From positions 1 through 38,848 of the forward strand of contig CAMCDS010000022.1 of NCBI GenBank assembly GCA_945873625.1: a stretch of 38,848 bases of DNA. The letters run 5' to 3'. Position 1 is the first letter of the stretch. The number at the start of each line of letters is the position of its first letter. This document shows, one piece after another, positions 32,901 to 38,848 of the stretch. A program made the position numbers and the translations under genes. Source of the stretch: an uncultured Porphyromonadaceae bacterium (GTDB lineage: Bacteria > Bacteroidota > Bacteroidia > Bacteroidales > Muribaculaceae). The notes under the pieces were generated by a model, which searched no databases, was not told where the DNA came from, and worked only from the letters and a program-made list of their open reading frames with translations.

Positions 32901-34876
32901 ACTATAATTTCGACGTCATAGTAGTGGGTGCCGGCCACGCCGGATGTGAGGCTGCCGTAGCCTCGGCTCGTCTTGGAAGCTCGACTCTGCTTATCACGGC
33001 CGACATGAACCGTGTGGCGCAGATGTCGTGTAACCCTGCTGTTGGCGGCATCGCAAAAGGCCAGATAGTCAGGGAGATAGATGCTCTTGGCGGACAGATG
33101 GGGATTGTGGCCGACCTTACGGCCGTTCAGTTCCGCATGCTCAACCGCTCGAAGGGGCCTGCCGTGTGGTCGCCTCGCGTGCAGAGCGACCGCACCCGTT
33201 TTATAGACACGTGGCGCCGTATTCTTGACTCTACCGAGGGGCTGTCGCTCTATCAGGATACCGTCGTGGAGCTGCTCGTAAGGCGACATTCAGACGATGC
33301 GAAGCCGGTGGTCTACGGCGTCAGGACTGCTCTTGGAGTGCTCTTTTACGCAAAGAAAGTGATACTCACGGCGGGCACTTTTCTCAACGGGCTGATGCAT
33401 TTCGGTCCGGTTCAGGTGCCCGGCGGACGCATCTCGGAAACGGCTGTGGAGGGAATAACCGAGCAACTGAAAGGTCTCGGATTCGAGGCCGGTAGGATGA
33501 AAACCGGCACCCCCGTAAGGCTCGACGGACGCTCTATCGACCTCTCGAAAGTGGAGGTGCAGGGAGGCGACGATGTGGTCGAAGGGGTAGAGGAAGAGCC
33601 CTCGGCCGAGGGTAATCCAGACTGGATGAAAGAGCGACGAACTACTGTGAGACGCGACCATCACAAGTTTTCTTTTCTCCCCGGAGTGAAGCGTGAGCTT
33701 GCACCCCGCGACTGCTATATCGTGCATACGTCGCCCGAAGTTCACACCCTGCTGCGCGACAATCTCGCAGACTCACCCTTATATAACGGGCAGATAGAAA
33801 GCATCGGTCCCCGTTACTGCCCGAGCATCGAAACCAAGATTGTAACCTTTGCCGACAAGGAGAGCCACCAGCTTTTTCTTGAGCCGGAGGGAGAGACAAC
33901 GCAGGAATTTTACGTCAACGGCTTTTCGAGCTCCCTTCCGTGGAGAGTGCAGTTTGAGGCCCTGCAGATGATTCCCGCCCTTGCCGGAGTGCAGATTTAC
34001 AGGCCCGGTTATGCTATAGAATACGACTTCTTCGACCCGACGCAGCTCTGCCACACGCTCGAAACGAAGCTTGTCTCCGGGTTGTATTTCGCCGGACAGA
34101 TATGCGGAACCACAGGTTATGAAGAGGCAGCGGGGCAGGGGCTGATGGCCGGTATCAACGCCGCCCTCAGTGTGGCCGGCAAGGCACCTTTTGTCCTCGG
34201 GCGCGACCAGGCATATATAGGCGTTCTTATCGATGACCTTGTTACCAAAGGTGTCGACGAACCCTACCGCATGTTTACCTCCCGGGCCGAATACCGTATA
34301 CTTCTCCGTCAGGACGACGCCGACATGCGTCTTACTCCGTTGGGAGCGGAAATCGGGCTTGCCGCCCCCGAACGCGTCGCCCTGCTCGAATCGAAACGTG
34401 CGCAGCGCGATGCACTCATCGATTGGTGTGCATCCTACACCGTGCGTCCCAACGACGAGTTTAATGCATTTCTCGCCGCTGCCGGAAGCTCCCCTCTTTC
34501 CGTGCCCGCACGCCTCATAGAACTGCTACGTCGCCCTCAGCTCGACCTTGCCCGTCTCGCGTCGGTCATACCTGCGCTTGCCGAGCGGATAGGAGAGCTC
34601 GAAGAGGCCCGACGTGAGGAGATAGCAGAGGCCGCCGAGATACTCGTGAAATATGAAGGGTATATCAAGAGGGAGCGCGAACTCGCCGACAAGCAATCGC
34701 GACTCGAATACGTGCGCATACCGGCGGGCTTCGATTTTGAAGGCGTGAAGGCAATCTCCACCGAGGGCCGCCAGAAGCTCACACGCATACGTCCGGAGAC
34801 CATCGGGCAGGCCAGCCGCATACCCGGAGTGTCGCCTGCCGACATCAATATACTGCTTCTCCTTCTCGGACGCTAA
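32897..34876 (+). CDS. mnmG: tRNA uridine-34 carboxymethylaminomethyl enzyme MnmG
   Basis: A 659-residue FAD protein (GidA) that, with MnmE, installs the cmnm5 group at U34 of certain tRNAs. It opens with the dinucleotide fold VIVVGAGHAGCEAAVASARLG. Then come MSCNPAVGGIAKG, PVRLDGRSIDLS, RYCPSIETKI, QLFLEPEG and CGTTGYEEAAGQGLMAG. The C-terminal helical domain (IPAGFDFEGVKAISTEGRQKL and RIPGVSPADINILLLLLGR) contacts MnmE and tRNA. Slightly longer than most homologues (about 620-630). Coupled to ybeY. Confidence 0.97.
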   Translation: MNYNFDVIVVGAGHAGCEAAVASARLGSSTLLITADMNRVAQMSCNPAVGGIAKGQIVREIDALGGQMGIVADLTAVQFRMLNRSKGPAVWSPRVQSDRTRFIDTWRRILDSTEGLSLYQDTVVELLVRRHSDDAKPVVYGVRTALGVLFYAKKVILTAGTFLNGLMHFGPVQVPGGRISETAVEGITEQLKGLGFEAGRMKTGTPVRLDGRSIDLSKVEVQGGDDVVEGVEEEPSAEGNPDWMKERRTTVRRDHHKFSFLPGVKRELAPRDCYIVHTSPEVHTLLRDNLADSPLYNGQIESIGPRYCPSIETKIVTFADKESHQLFLEPEGETTQEFYVNGFSSSLPWRVQFEALQMIPALAGVQIYRPGYAIEYDFFDPTQLCHTLETKLVSGLYFAGQICGTTGYEEAAGQGLMAGINAALSVAGKAPFVLGRDQAYIGVLIDDLVTKGVDEPYRMFTSRAEYRILLRQDDADMRLTPLGAEIGLAAPERVALLESKRAQRDALIDWCASYTVRPNDEFNAFLAAAGSSPLSVPARLIELLRRPQLDLARLASVIPALAERIGELEEARREEIAEAAEILVKYEGYIKRERELADKQSRLEYVRIPAGFDFEGVKAISTEGRQKLTRIRPETIGQASRIPGVSPADINILLLLLGR

Positions 34877-34906
34877 CACGGTAACCGCTCAGGCGTTTAA
34901 CTGCAA

Positions 34907-34926
34907 ATTGTTCCACGTGGAACAAT
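34907..34926. promoter_or_regulatory. parS: parS centromere site (ParB binding)
   Basis: The 16-base core TGTTCCACGTGGAACA (34909-34924) is a perfect palindrome. It matches the bacterial parS consensus TGTTTCACGTGAAACA except for one symmetric pair of changes, and the TGTTCCACGTGGAAC form is known from pseudomonads. The palindrome extends to 20 bases in this window. It lies in the 107-base gap between mnmG and apt. It is not followed by a T run, so a terminator is unlikely. Confidence 0.85.
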
Positions 34927-34983
34927 GTCGCCCGGGCAATACAATAAGACAATAAAACAATCATATTATAACAAACGACAGTC

Positions 34984-35508
34984 ATGACAATCGAACAGTT
35001 GAAAGCTACAATCCGCGATGTGCCTGATTTCCCCTCGAAGGGAATCATGTTTCGCGACCTCACCACTCTGATTAAAAACGGCGAGGCCCTGCATCTGATG
35101 AGCGACCTTGTCTCCGACCTCTATGTGGGCAAGGGAATCACAAAGGTGGTCGGCATCGAATCGCGCGGTTTCATCGGCGGCAGCATCATGTCCTACATCC
35201 TCGGATGCGGATTCGTGCCTGCCCGTAAACCCGGCAAGCTCCCCGCTGTTACAATCAAGAAAGCCTACGCGAAAGAGTATGGCGTCGATACCATCGAGCT
35301 GCATAGCGACGCAATTACCGAGAACGACGTGGTGCTTCTGCACGACGACCTCCTTGCTACCGGCGGCACCATGAATGCCTGCTACGAACTCGTGAAGTCG
35401 ATGAATCCGAAGAAAATCTACATCAACTTCATTGTAGAGCTCACCGACCTCCACGGACGCGACAATCTCCCCAAGGATGTCGAGATTACCTCACTCTTGA
35501 AATACTGA
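34984..35508 (+). CDS. apt: Adenine phosphoribosyltransferase
   Basis: A 174-residue purine salvage enzyme converting adenine and PRPP to AMP. Type I PRTase landmarks are DFPSKGIMFRDLTTLI (16-30), IESRGFIGGS (58-67), FVPARKPGKLP (78-87) and the PRPP motif VVLLHDDLLATGGTM (116-130). Length is standard. It lies 107 bases after mnmG, with the parS site between, and is followed by two hairpins before uvrC. No clear promoter box was found upstream. Confidence 0.96.
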   Translation: MTIEQLKATIRDVPDFPSKGIMFRDLTTLIKNGEALHLMSDLVSDLYVGKGITKVVGIESRGFIGGSIMSYILGCGFVPARKPGKLPAVTIKKAYAKEYGVDTIELHSDAITENDVVLLHDDLLATGGTMNACYELVKSMNPKKIYINFIVELTDLHGRDNLPKDVEITSLLKY

Positions 35509-35541
35509 CGCGCGCCTCACCGAGGCCGCTTCCCCTTTACG

Positions 35542-35585
35542 CTCCCCTCGTCTTGTCTCCGCCACCGGATGCAAGGCGAGGGGAG
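35542..35585 (+). terminator. Strong hairpin after apt
   Basis: CTCCCCTCGTCTTG (35542-35555) pairs with CAAGGCGAGGGGAG (35572-35585), 14 pairs including one T-G, across a 16-base loop. It lies 33 bases after the apt stop. No T run follows, so it may stabilise the 3' end or stop transcription with help. Confidence 0.5.
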
Positions 35586-35602
35586 TGCAATATAGCTCTC
35601 CC

Positions 35603-35628
35603 TTCCGGCGTTAATATATAAGCCGGAA
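35603..35628 (+). promoter_or_regulatory. Hairpin directly upstream of uvrC
   Basis: TTCCGGC (35603-35609) pairs with GCCGGAA (35622-35628) around an AT-rich 12-base loop, ending 12 bases before the uvrC ATG. It may be an operator-like palindrome or a leader hairpin. No -7 box is evident. Confidence 0.4.
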
Positions 35629-35640
35629 ACATCGGCACGC

Positions 35641-37620
35641 ATGTATAGATCTATGGCAGACGACAACAGAAAGGAAATCCCGATTCCATCGGAGGAAAGG
35701 GATTCCACAACCCCAAGAAGAATCGAGGACCGTATAGCCGACACCGGACGTCTTATCGATGAAATCGGAGGTTTCGACATAGAGATAGTCCCCGACAGAA
35801 CCAGGGACGATATTTTCAACAACAGGCCAGGAAAGCATCTGCGCGAGAAGATACTCGGTCTTCCCGACTCGCCGGGTGTCTACATGTATGTCGACCGCTA
35901 CGGCAAGGTGATATATGTAGGCAAGGCCAAACGCCTCAAGCGGAGGGTAAGCTCTTACTTCAACCGCCGCCACGACTCGACGCGCACAAATCTGCTTGTG
36001 CGCAATATCGTCGACATGCGTTTCATCGTTGTAGGCTCCGAGGAGGATGCCCTTCATCTCGAGAACGCCATGATCAAGGAATACCAGCCGCGCTACAACG
36101 TGTTGCTGAAAGACGATAAGTCGTATCCCTGGATTGTGGTTACGAAGGAGCTTTTTCCGCGCGTCTTCATGACGCGCGAGAAGACCGAGGCCGGGAAATA
36201 CTACGGCCCTTATAGCAACGTGCAGTCGGCACGCACCGTGCTTCAGCTTATCCGCGACATCTTTCCGCTGCGCTCGTGCCGCCATTTCCTCGAGGAGCGG
36301 TCGATTGCCCGGGGAAAATACCGGCTGTGTCTCGACTATCATCTCAAGAAGTGTGGCGGATGCTGCACCGGCAAGATTTCGCCTGAGGAGTATGCCGTCC
36401 ATGTGGAGCGCGTGCGCCAGATTCTCAATGGCGACACCGTGCAGCTCGAGCGCATGCTAAGCGACGATATGAACCGTCTCAGCGACGAATGGAAATTCGA
36501 GGAGGCGCAGGAGGTGAAGGAGAAATTCGAGGCTGTGAAACGCTACAACGCCCGCAGCGTGATCGGTGCGCCCGAGACCGGCGAGATCGATATGTTCGCC
36601 TATCAGGAACACGACTCGTCGGCTTTCGTCTGCTTCATGCATCTGCACAGGGGAGCGGTGGTGCAGAGTCTCAACCTCGAGTTCCGGAAGCGGCTCGAAG
36701 AGACCCGCGAGGAGATACTATCGATGGCCATTGCCGAGATAGGACGACGGTTCGGCCGCGAGTTCGGCAAGGTGATCGTGCCCTTTATGCCCGACGTGGA
36801 ATTTGAGGGCGTGGAGTTCATCATCCCGCAGCGTGGCGACCGCCGCAAGATTCTCGACATAGGCATGAAGAACGTGGCCCAATATATAGCCGACAAGGAG
36901 AAGGCCGCCGACGCCCTCGATCCCGAGCGCGGAGTGATGCGCCTCATGGAGCGGATGAAGAGCGATTTCCGCCTCAAGGTGGAGCCGCGCCACATTGAGT
37001 GCTTCGACAACTCGAATATTCAGGGCACGAATCCGGTGGCCAGCTGTGTGGTGTTCCGCGACGGCAAACCGTCGAAGCGCGACTATCGCCATTTCATCAT
37101 CAAGAGCGTGGAGGGCCCCGACGACTTCGCGTCGATGAAGGAGGTGCTCCACCGCCGCTACTCCCGCATGATGGCCGAGGGGGAACCGTTGCCGCAGTTA
37201 GTGGTGGTTGATGGCGGCAAGGGGCAGCTCAGCGCCGCCGTCGAGGCCTTCGACGAGATGGGCATCCGTGGAGAGGTGGCCCTCGTCGGCATCGCCAAGC
37301 GTCTTGAGGAAATCTACTTTCCCGGCGACTCGCTGCCGCTCTATATCGACAAGAAGAGCCAGAGCCTCAGGGTGATACAGCATCTGCGCGACGAAGCCCA
37401 CCGTTTTGGTATCACGCATCACCGTCTGCGTAGGTCTAAATCACAGATAGTCAGCGAATTGAATCAGATAAAGGGGATAGGCGACGTAACCGCCAGGGCG
37501 CTGATGAAGCATTTTAAGAGCATGAAGCGCCTGCGAGAGGCCGACGAGGAGAGCATTGCCGCCGTGGTAGGCAGGTCGAAAGCGCGGATTCTGACGGCTT
37601 ATTTTGCCGGGTCGGAATAA
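35641..37620 (+). CDS. uvrC: Excinuclease ABC subunit C
   Basis: A 659-residue nucleotide-excision-repair nuclease that incises both sides of a lesion held by UvrB. The GIY-YIG domain starts near residue 73 (LPDSPGVYMYVDRYGKVIYVGKAKRLKRRV). A Cys cluster (CLDYHLKKCGGCC) follows, then a UVR helix (EEAQEVKEKFEAVK), the RNase H-like 5' nuclease (ECFDNSNIQGTNPVASCVVF, then LVVVDGGKGQLSAA) and C-terminal helix-hairpin-helix motifs (IKGIGDVTARALMKHFKS). About 60 N-terminal residues precede the usual start; they are polar and have no internal Met after residue 5. ATG 35641 or 35653 may be used. Confidence 0.95.
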   Translation: MYRSMADDNRKEIPIPSEERDSTTPRRIEDRIADTGRLIDEIGGFDIEIVPDRTRDDIFNNRPGKHLREKILGLPDSPGVYMYVDRYGKVIYVGKAKRLKRRVSSYFNRRHDSTRTNLLVRNIVDMRFIVVGSEEDALHLENAMIKEYQPRYNVLLKDDKSYPWIVVTKELFPRVFMTREKTEAGKYYGPYSNVQSARTVLQLIRDIFPLRSCRHFLEERSIARGKYRLCLDYHLKKCGGCCTGKISPEEYAVHVERVRQILNGDTVQLERMLSDDMNRLSDEWKFEEAQEVKEKFEAVKRYNARSVIGAPETGEIDMFAYQEHDSSAFVCFMHLHRGAVVQSLNLEFRKRLEETREEILSMAIAEIGRRFGREFGKVIVPFMPDVEFEGVEFIIPQRGDRRKILDIGMKNVAQYIADKEKAADALDPERGVMRLMERMKSDFRLKVEPRHIECFDNSNIQGTNPVASCVVFRDGKPSKRDYRHFIIKSVEGPDDFASMKEVLHRRYSRMMAEGEPLPQLVVVDGGKGQLSAAVEAFDEMGIRGEVALVGIAKRLEEIYFPGDSLPLYIDKKSQSLRVIQHLRDEAHRFGITHHRLRRSKSQIVSELNQIKGIGDVTARALMKHFKSMKRLREADEESIAAVVGRSKARILTAYFAGSE

Positions 37621-37633
37621 TTCATTACTTTTG
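37604..37633 (+). promoter_or_regulatory. Promoter of ruvB, partly within uvrC
   Basis: TTG at 37604-37606, a 19-base spacer and TACTTTTG at 37626-37633 are an exact -33/-7 match. The -33 lies in the last uvrC codons. The predicted start is near 37640, giving a leader of about 50 bases. Confidence 0.7.
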
Positions 37634-37643
37634 CAAAGGAAAC

Positions 37644-37673
37644 GCGCCGGCGGGCTCCGCAAGGCTCCGGCGC
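37644..37673 (+). promoter_or_regulatory. GC-rich hairpin in the ruvB leader
   Basis: GCGCCGG (37644-37650) pairs with CCGGCGC (37667-37673) across a 16-base loop that can pair in part. It ends 16 bases before the ruvB ATG and would sit in the 5' leader; it may be a uvrC terminator or a translational control. Confidence 0.4.
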
Positions 37674-37689
37674 CCCATTCAACCCGATA

Positions 37690-38718
37690 ATGGAAGAAGA
37701 GGATTTCGACATACGCGAACAACGCCGCGAGGGCGACAAAGATTTCGAGAGGGCGCTACGCCCCCTCGCGTTCGACGATTTCGCCGGGCAGGAGAAGATA
37801 ATCTCCAACCTGCGCATCTTCGTCAAGGCCGCCCTGCTCAGGGGCGAGCCGCTCGACCACACCCTTCTCCACGGTCCTCCGGGACTCGGAAAGACCACCC
37901 TCTCCAACATCGTGGCCAACGAGATGGGCGTCGGATTCAAGGTGACCTCCGGACCCGTGCTCGACAAGCCCGGCGACCTCGCCGGCATCCTCATGAGCCT
38001 CGAGCCCCACGACGTGCTCTTCATCGACGAAATCCACAGGCTTCATCCCGTGGTGGAGGAGTACCTCTATTCCGCGATGGAAGACTACCGCATCGACATC
38101 CTCCTCGACAAAGGCCCCGGAGCCAAGAGCGTGCAGCTCACGCTCGCACCCTTCACGCTCGTCGGCGCCACCACCCGAAGCGGACTGCTCACCGCCCCGC
38201 TGCGCGCCCGCTTCGGCATCAACTGCCATCTGGAATATTACGGCCACGACGTGCTCTGCGGCATCATCCGCCGCTCGGCGCGCCTGCTCGACGTCGGCAT
38301 TTCCGACGACGCTGCTCTGGAGATCGCCCTCCGTTCGCGAGGCACGCCCCGAATCGCCAACTCGCTGCTCCGCCGCCTGCGCGACTTCGCGACTGTGGTA
38401 GGCAACGGACGCATCGACATCGACCTTGCCCGCGAAGCTCTTGAGGCACTCAACATCGACCAGTATGGACTCGACGAAATCGACAACCGCATACTGCTGA
38501 CGATTATCGACAAGTTTCGCGGCGGCCCCGTTGGACTCTCGACGATAGCCACGGCACTTGGCGAAGACGCCGGCACCATCGAGGAGGTCTACGAACCGTA
38601 TCTCATCAAGGAAGGCTTCATCAAGCGTACGCCTCGTGGCCGCGAGGTAACGCATCTTGCCTACACCCACCTCAACCGCCGGCACCCCGACCGCCAGCAG
38701 TCGCTCTTCGACGACTGA
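37690..38718 (+). CDS. ruvB: Holliday junction branch-migration ATPase RuvB
   Basis: A 342-residue AAA+ helicase that, with RuvA, drives branch migration. Walker A GPPGLGKT lies at 62-69, Walker B with DEIH at 113-116, sensor 1 LVGATTRSG, the Arg-finger region LRARFGI, and sensor 2 [13 protein letters not shown]. The winged-helix C-terminus ends [18 protein letters not shown]. Full length. It has its own promoter and follows uvrC by 69 bases; ruvA and ruvC are not in the window. Confidence 0.97.
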   Translation: MEEEDFDIREQRREGDKDFERALRPLAFDDFAGQEKIISNLRIFVKAALLRGEPLDHTLLHGPPGLGKTTLSNIVANEMGVGFKVTSGPVLDKPGDLAGILMSLEPHDVLFIDEIHRLHPVVEEYLYSAMEDYRIDILLDKGPGAKSVQLTLAPFTLVGATTRSGLLTAPLRARFGINCHLEYYGHDVLCGIIRRSARLLDVGISDDAALEIALRSRGTPRIANSLLRRLRDFATVVGNGRIDIDLAREALEALNIDQYGLDEIDNRILLTIIDKFRGGPVGLSTIATALGEDAGTIEEVYEPYLIKEGFIKRTPRGREVTHLAYTHLNRRHPDRQQSLFDD

Positions 38719-38729
38719 TCATCCGCCCG

Positions 38730-38772
38730 CCCGCTCGCCCTCCAAGTCGCCCGCCGCGCCCGCTCGCCCTCC
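38730..38772. repeat. 14-bp direct repeat downstream of ruvB
   Basis: CCCGCTCGCCCTCC occurs at 38730-38743 and again at 38759-38772, each followed by a similar AAGT or GAAGT. It is low-complexity, GC-rich sequence and looks like a local duplication. Confidence 0.55.
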
Positions 38773-38794
38773 GAAGTTGCTCTGGCGTCCGCCC

Positions 38795-38837
38795 AACCTC
38801 CGGAGGAGGTTGCCTCTACCCGACGGGCGTATTTTTT
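38795..38837 (+). terminator. Possible terminator of ruvB
   Basis: AACCTCC (38795-38801) pairs with GGAGGTT (38805-38811), and CGCCC (38790-38794) may pair with GGGCG (38825-38829). A T run at 38832-38837 follows. The asymmetric outer stem makes the fold uncertain. Confidence 0.45.
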
Positions 38838-38848
38838 GCTGACGGATG

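Noticed and set aside
1..38848. tRNA, rRNA, CRISPR arrays, prophage or complete insertion sequences
   Set aside because: No cloverleaf, rRNA or spaced direct-repeat array was seen, and no integrase or phage gene; only the transposase fragment at the left edge.

Overview
The window reads as chromosome of a GC-rich member of the Bacteroidota, most likely a Bacteroidales gut lineage such as Muribaculaceae (this placement is inference). The signs are promoters of the TAnnTTTG (-7) / TTG (-33) type, type IX secretion (T9SS) genes and a T9SS sorting domain, a Bacteroidota-style dcw order, and few Shine-Dalgarno sequences. No rRNA, tRNA or CRISPR array was found. The only mobile-element trace is the first 13 codons of a probable IS110-family transposase at the left edge.

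Layout. (1) 1-202: transposase start and a divergent intergenic region holding a terminator and the porX promoter. (2) 203-5786 (+): porX, a Sel1-repeat protein and porW/sprE, i.e. two T9SS genes around an uncharacterised secreted protein. (3) 5787-6157: gene-free convergent spacer with a strong inverted repeat and short direct repeats. (4) 6158-13751 (-): GH53 galactanase, queG, RNase HI, pdxB, a membrane protein, purD and a THUMP RNA methyltransferase, tightly packed and in part coupled by ATGA overlaps. (5) 13796-29228 (-): a complete dcw cluster transcribed rsmH-ftsL-ftsI-murE-mraY-murD-ftsW-murG-murC-ftsQ-ftsA-ftsZ. mraZ is absent from its usual place, and a hairpin plus a promoter separate ftsI from murE. 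(6) 29387-31991 (-): a GT4 glycosyltransferase, a shortened T9SS cargo protein and a 51-residue hydrophilic protein missed by ordinary length cut-offs. (7) 31992-32474: gene-free spacer with several strong foldable elements and the ybeY promoter. (8) 32475-38718 (+): ybeY-mnmG, a near-perfect parS centromere site, apt, uvrC and ruvB.

Functionally, the dcw block makes lipid II and builds the divisome. MurE carries the meso-DAP DNPR motif, and FtsI carries a C-terminal PASTA domain. PorX and PorW serve the T9SS, and the protein at 30677-31396 looks like a degenerate client. The right-hand block is housekeeping: rRNA and tRNA maturation, purine salvage and DNA repair. The parS site next to mnmG suggests an origin-proximal position.

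No clearly new multi-gene system is visible. The best leads are the parS site, the structured RNA candidates around 31.7-32.2 kb, the IS110 left-end region, the PorX-coupled Sel1 protein and the hairpin that overlaps the porW start.
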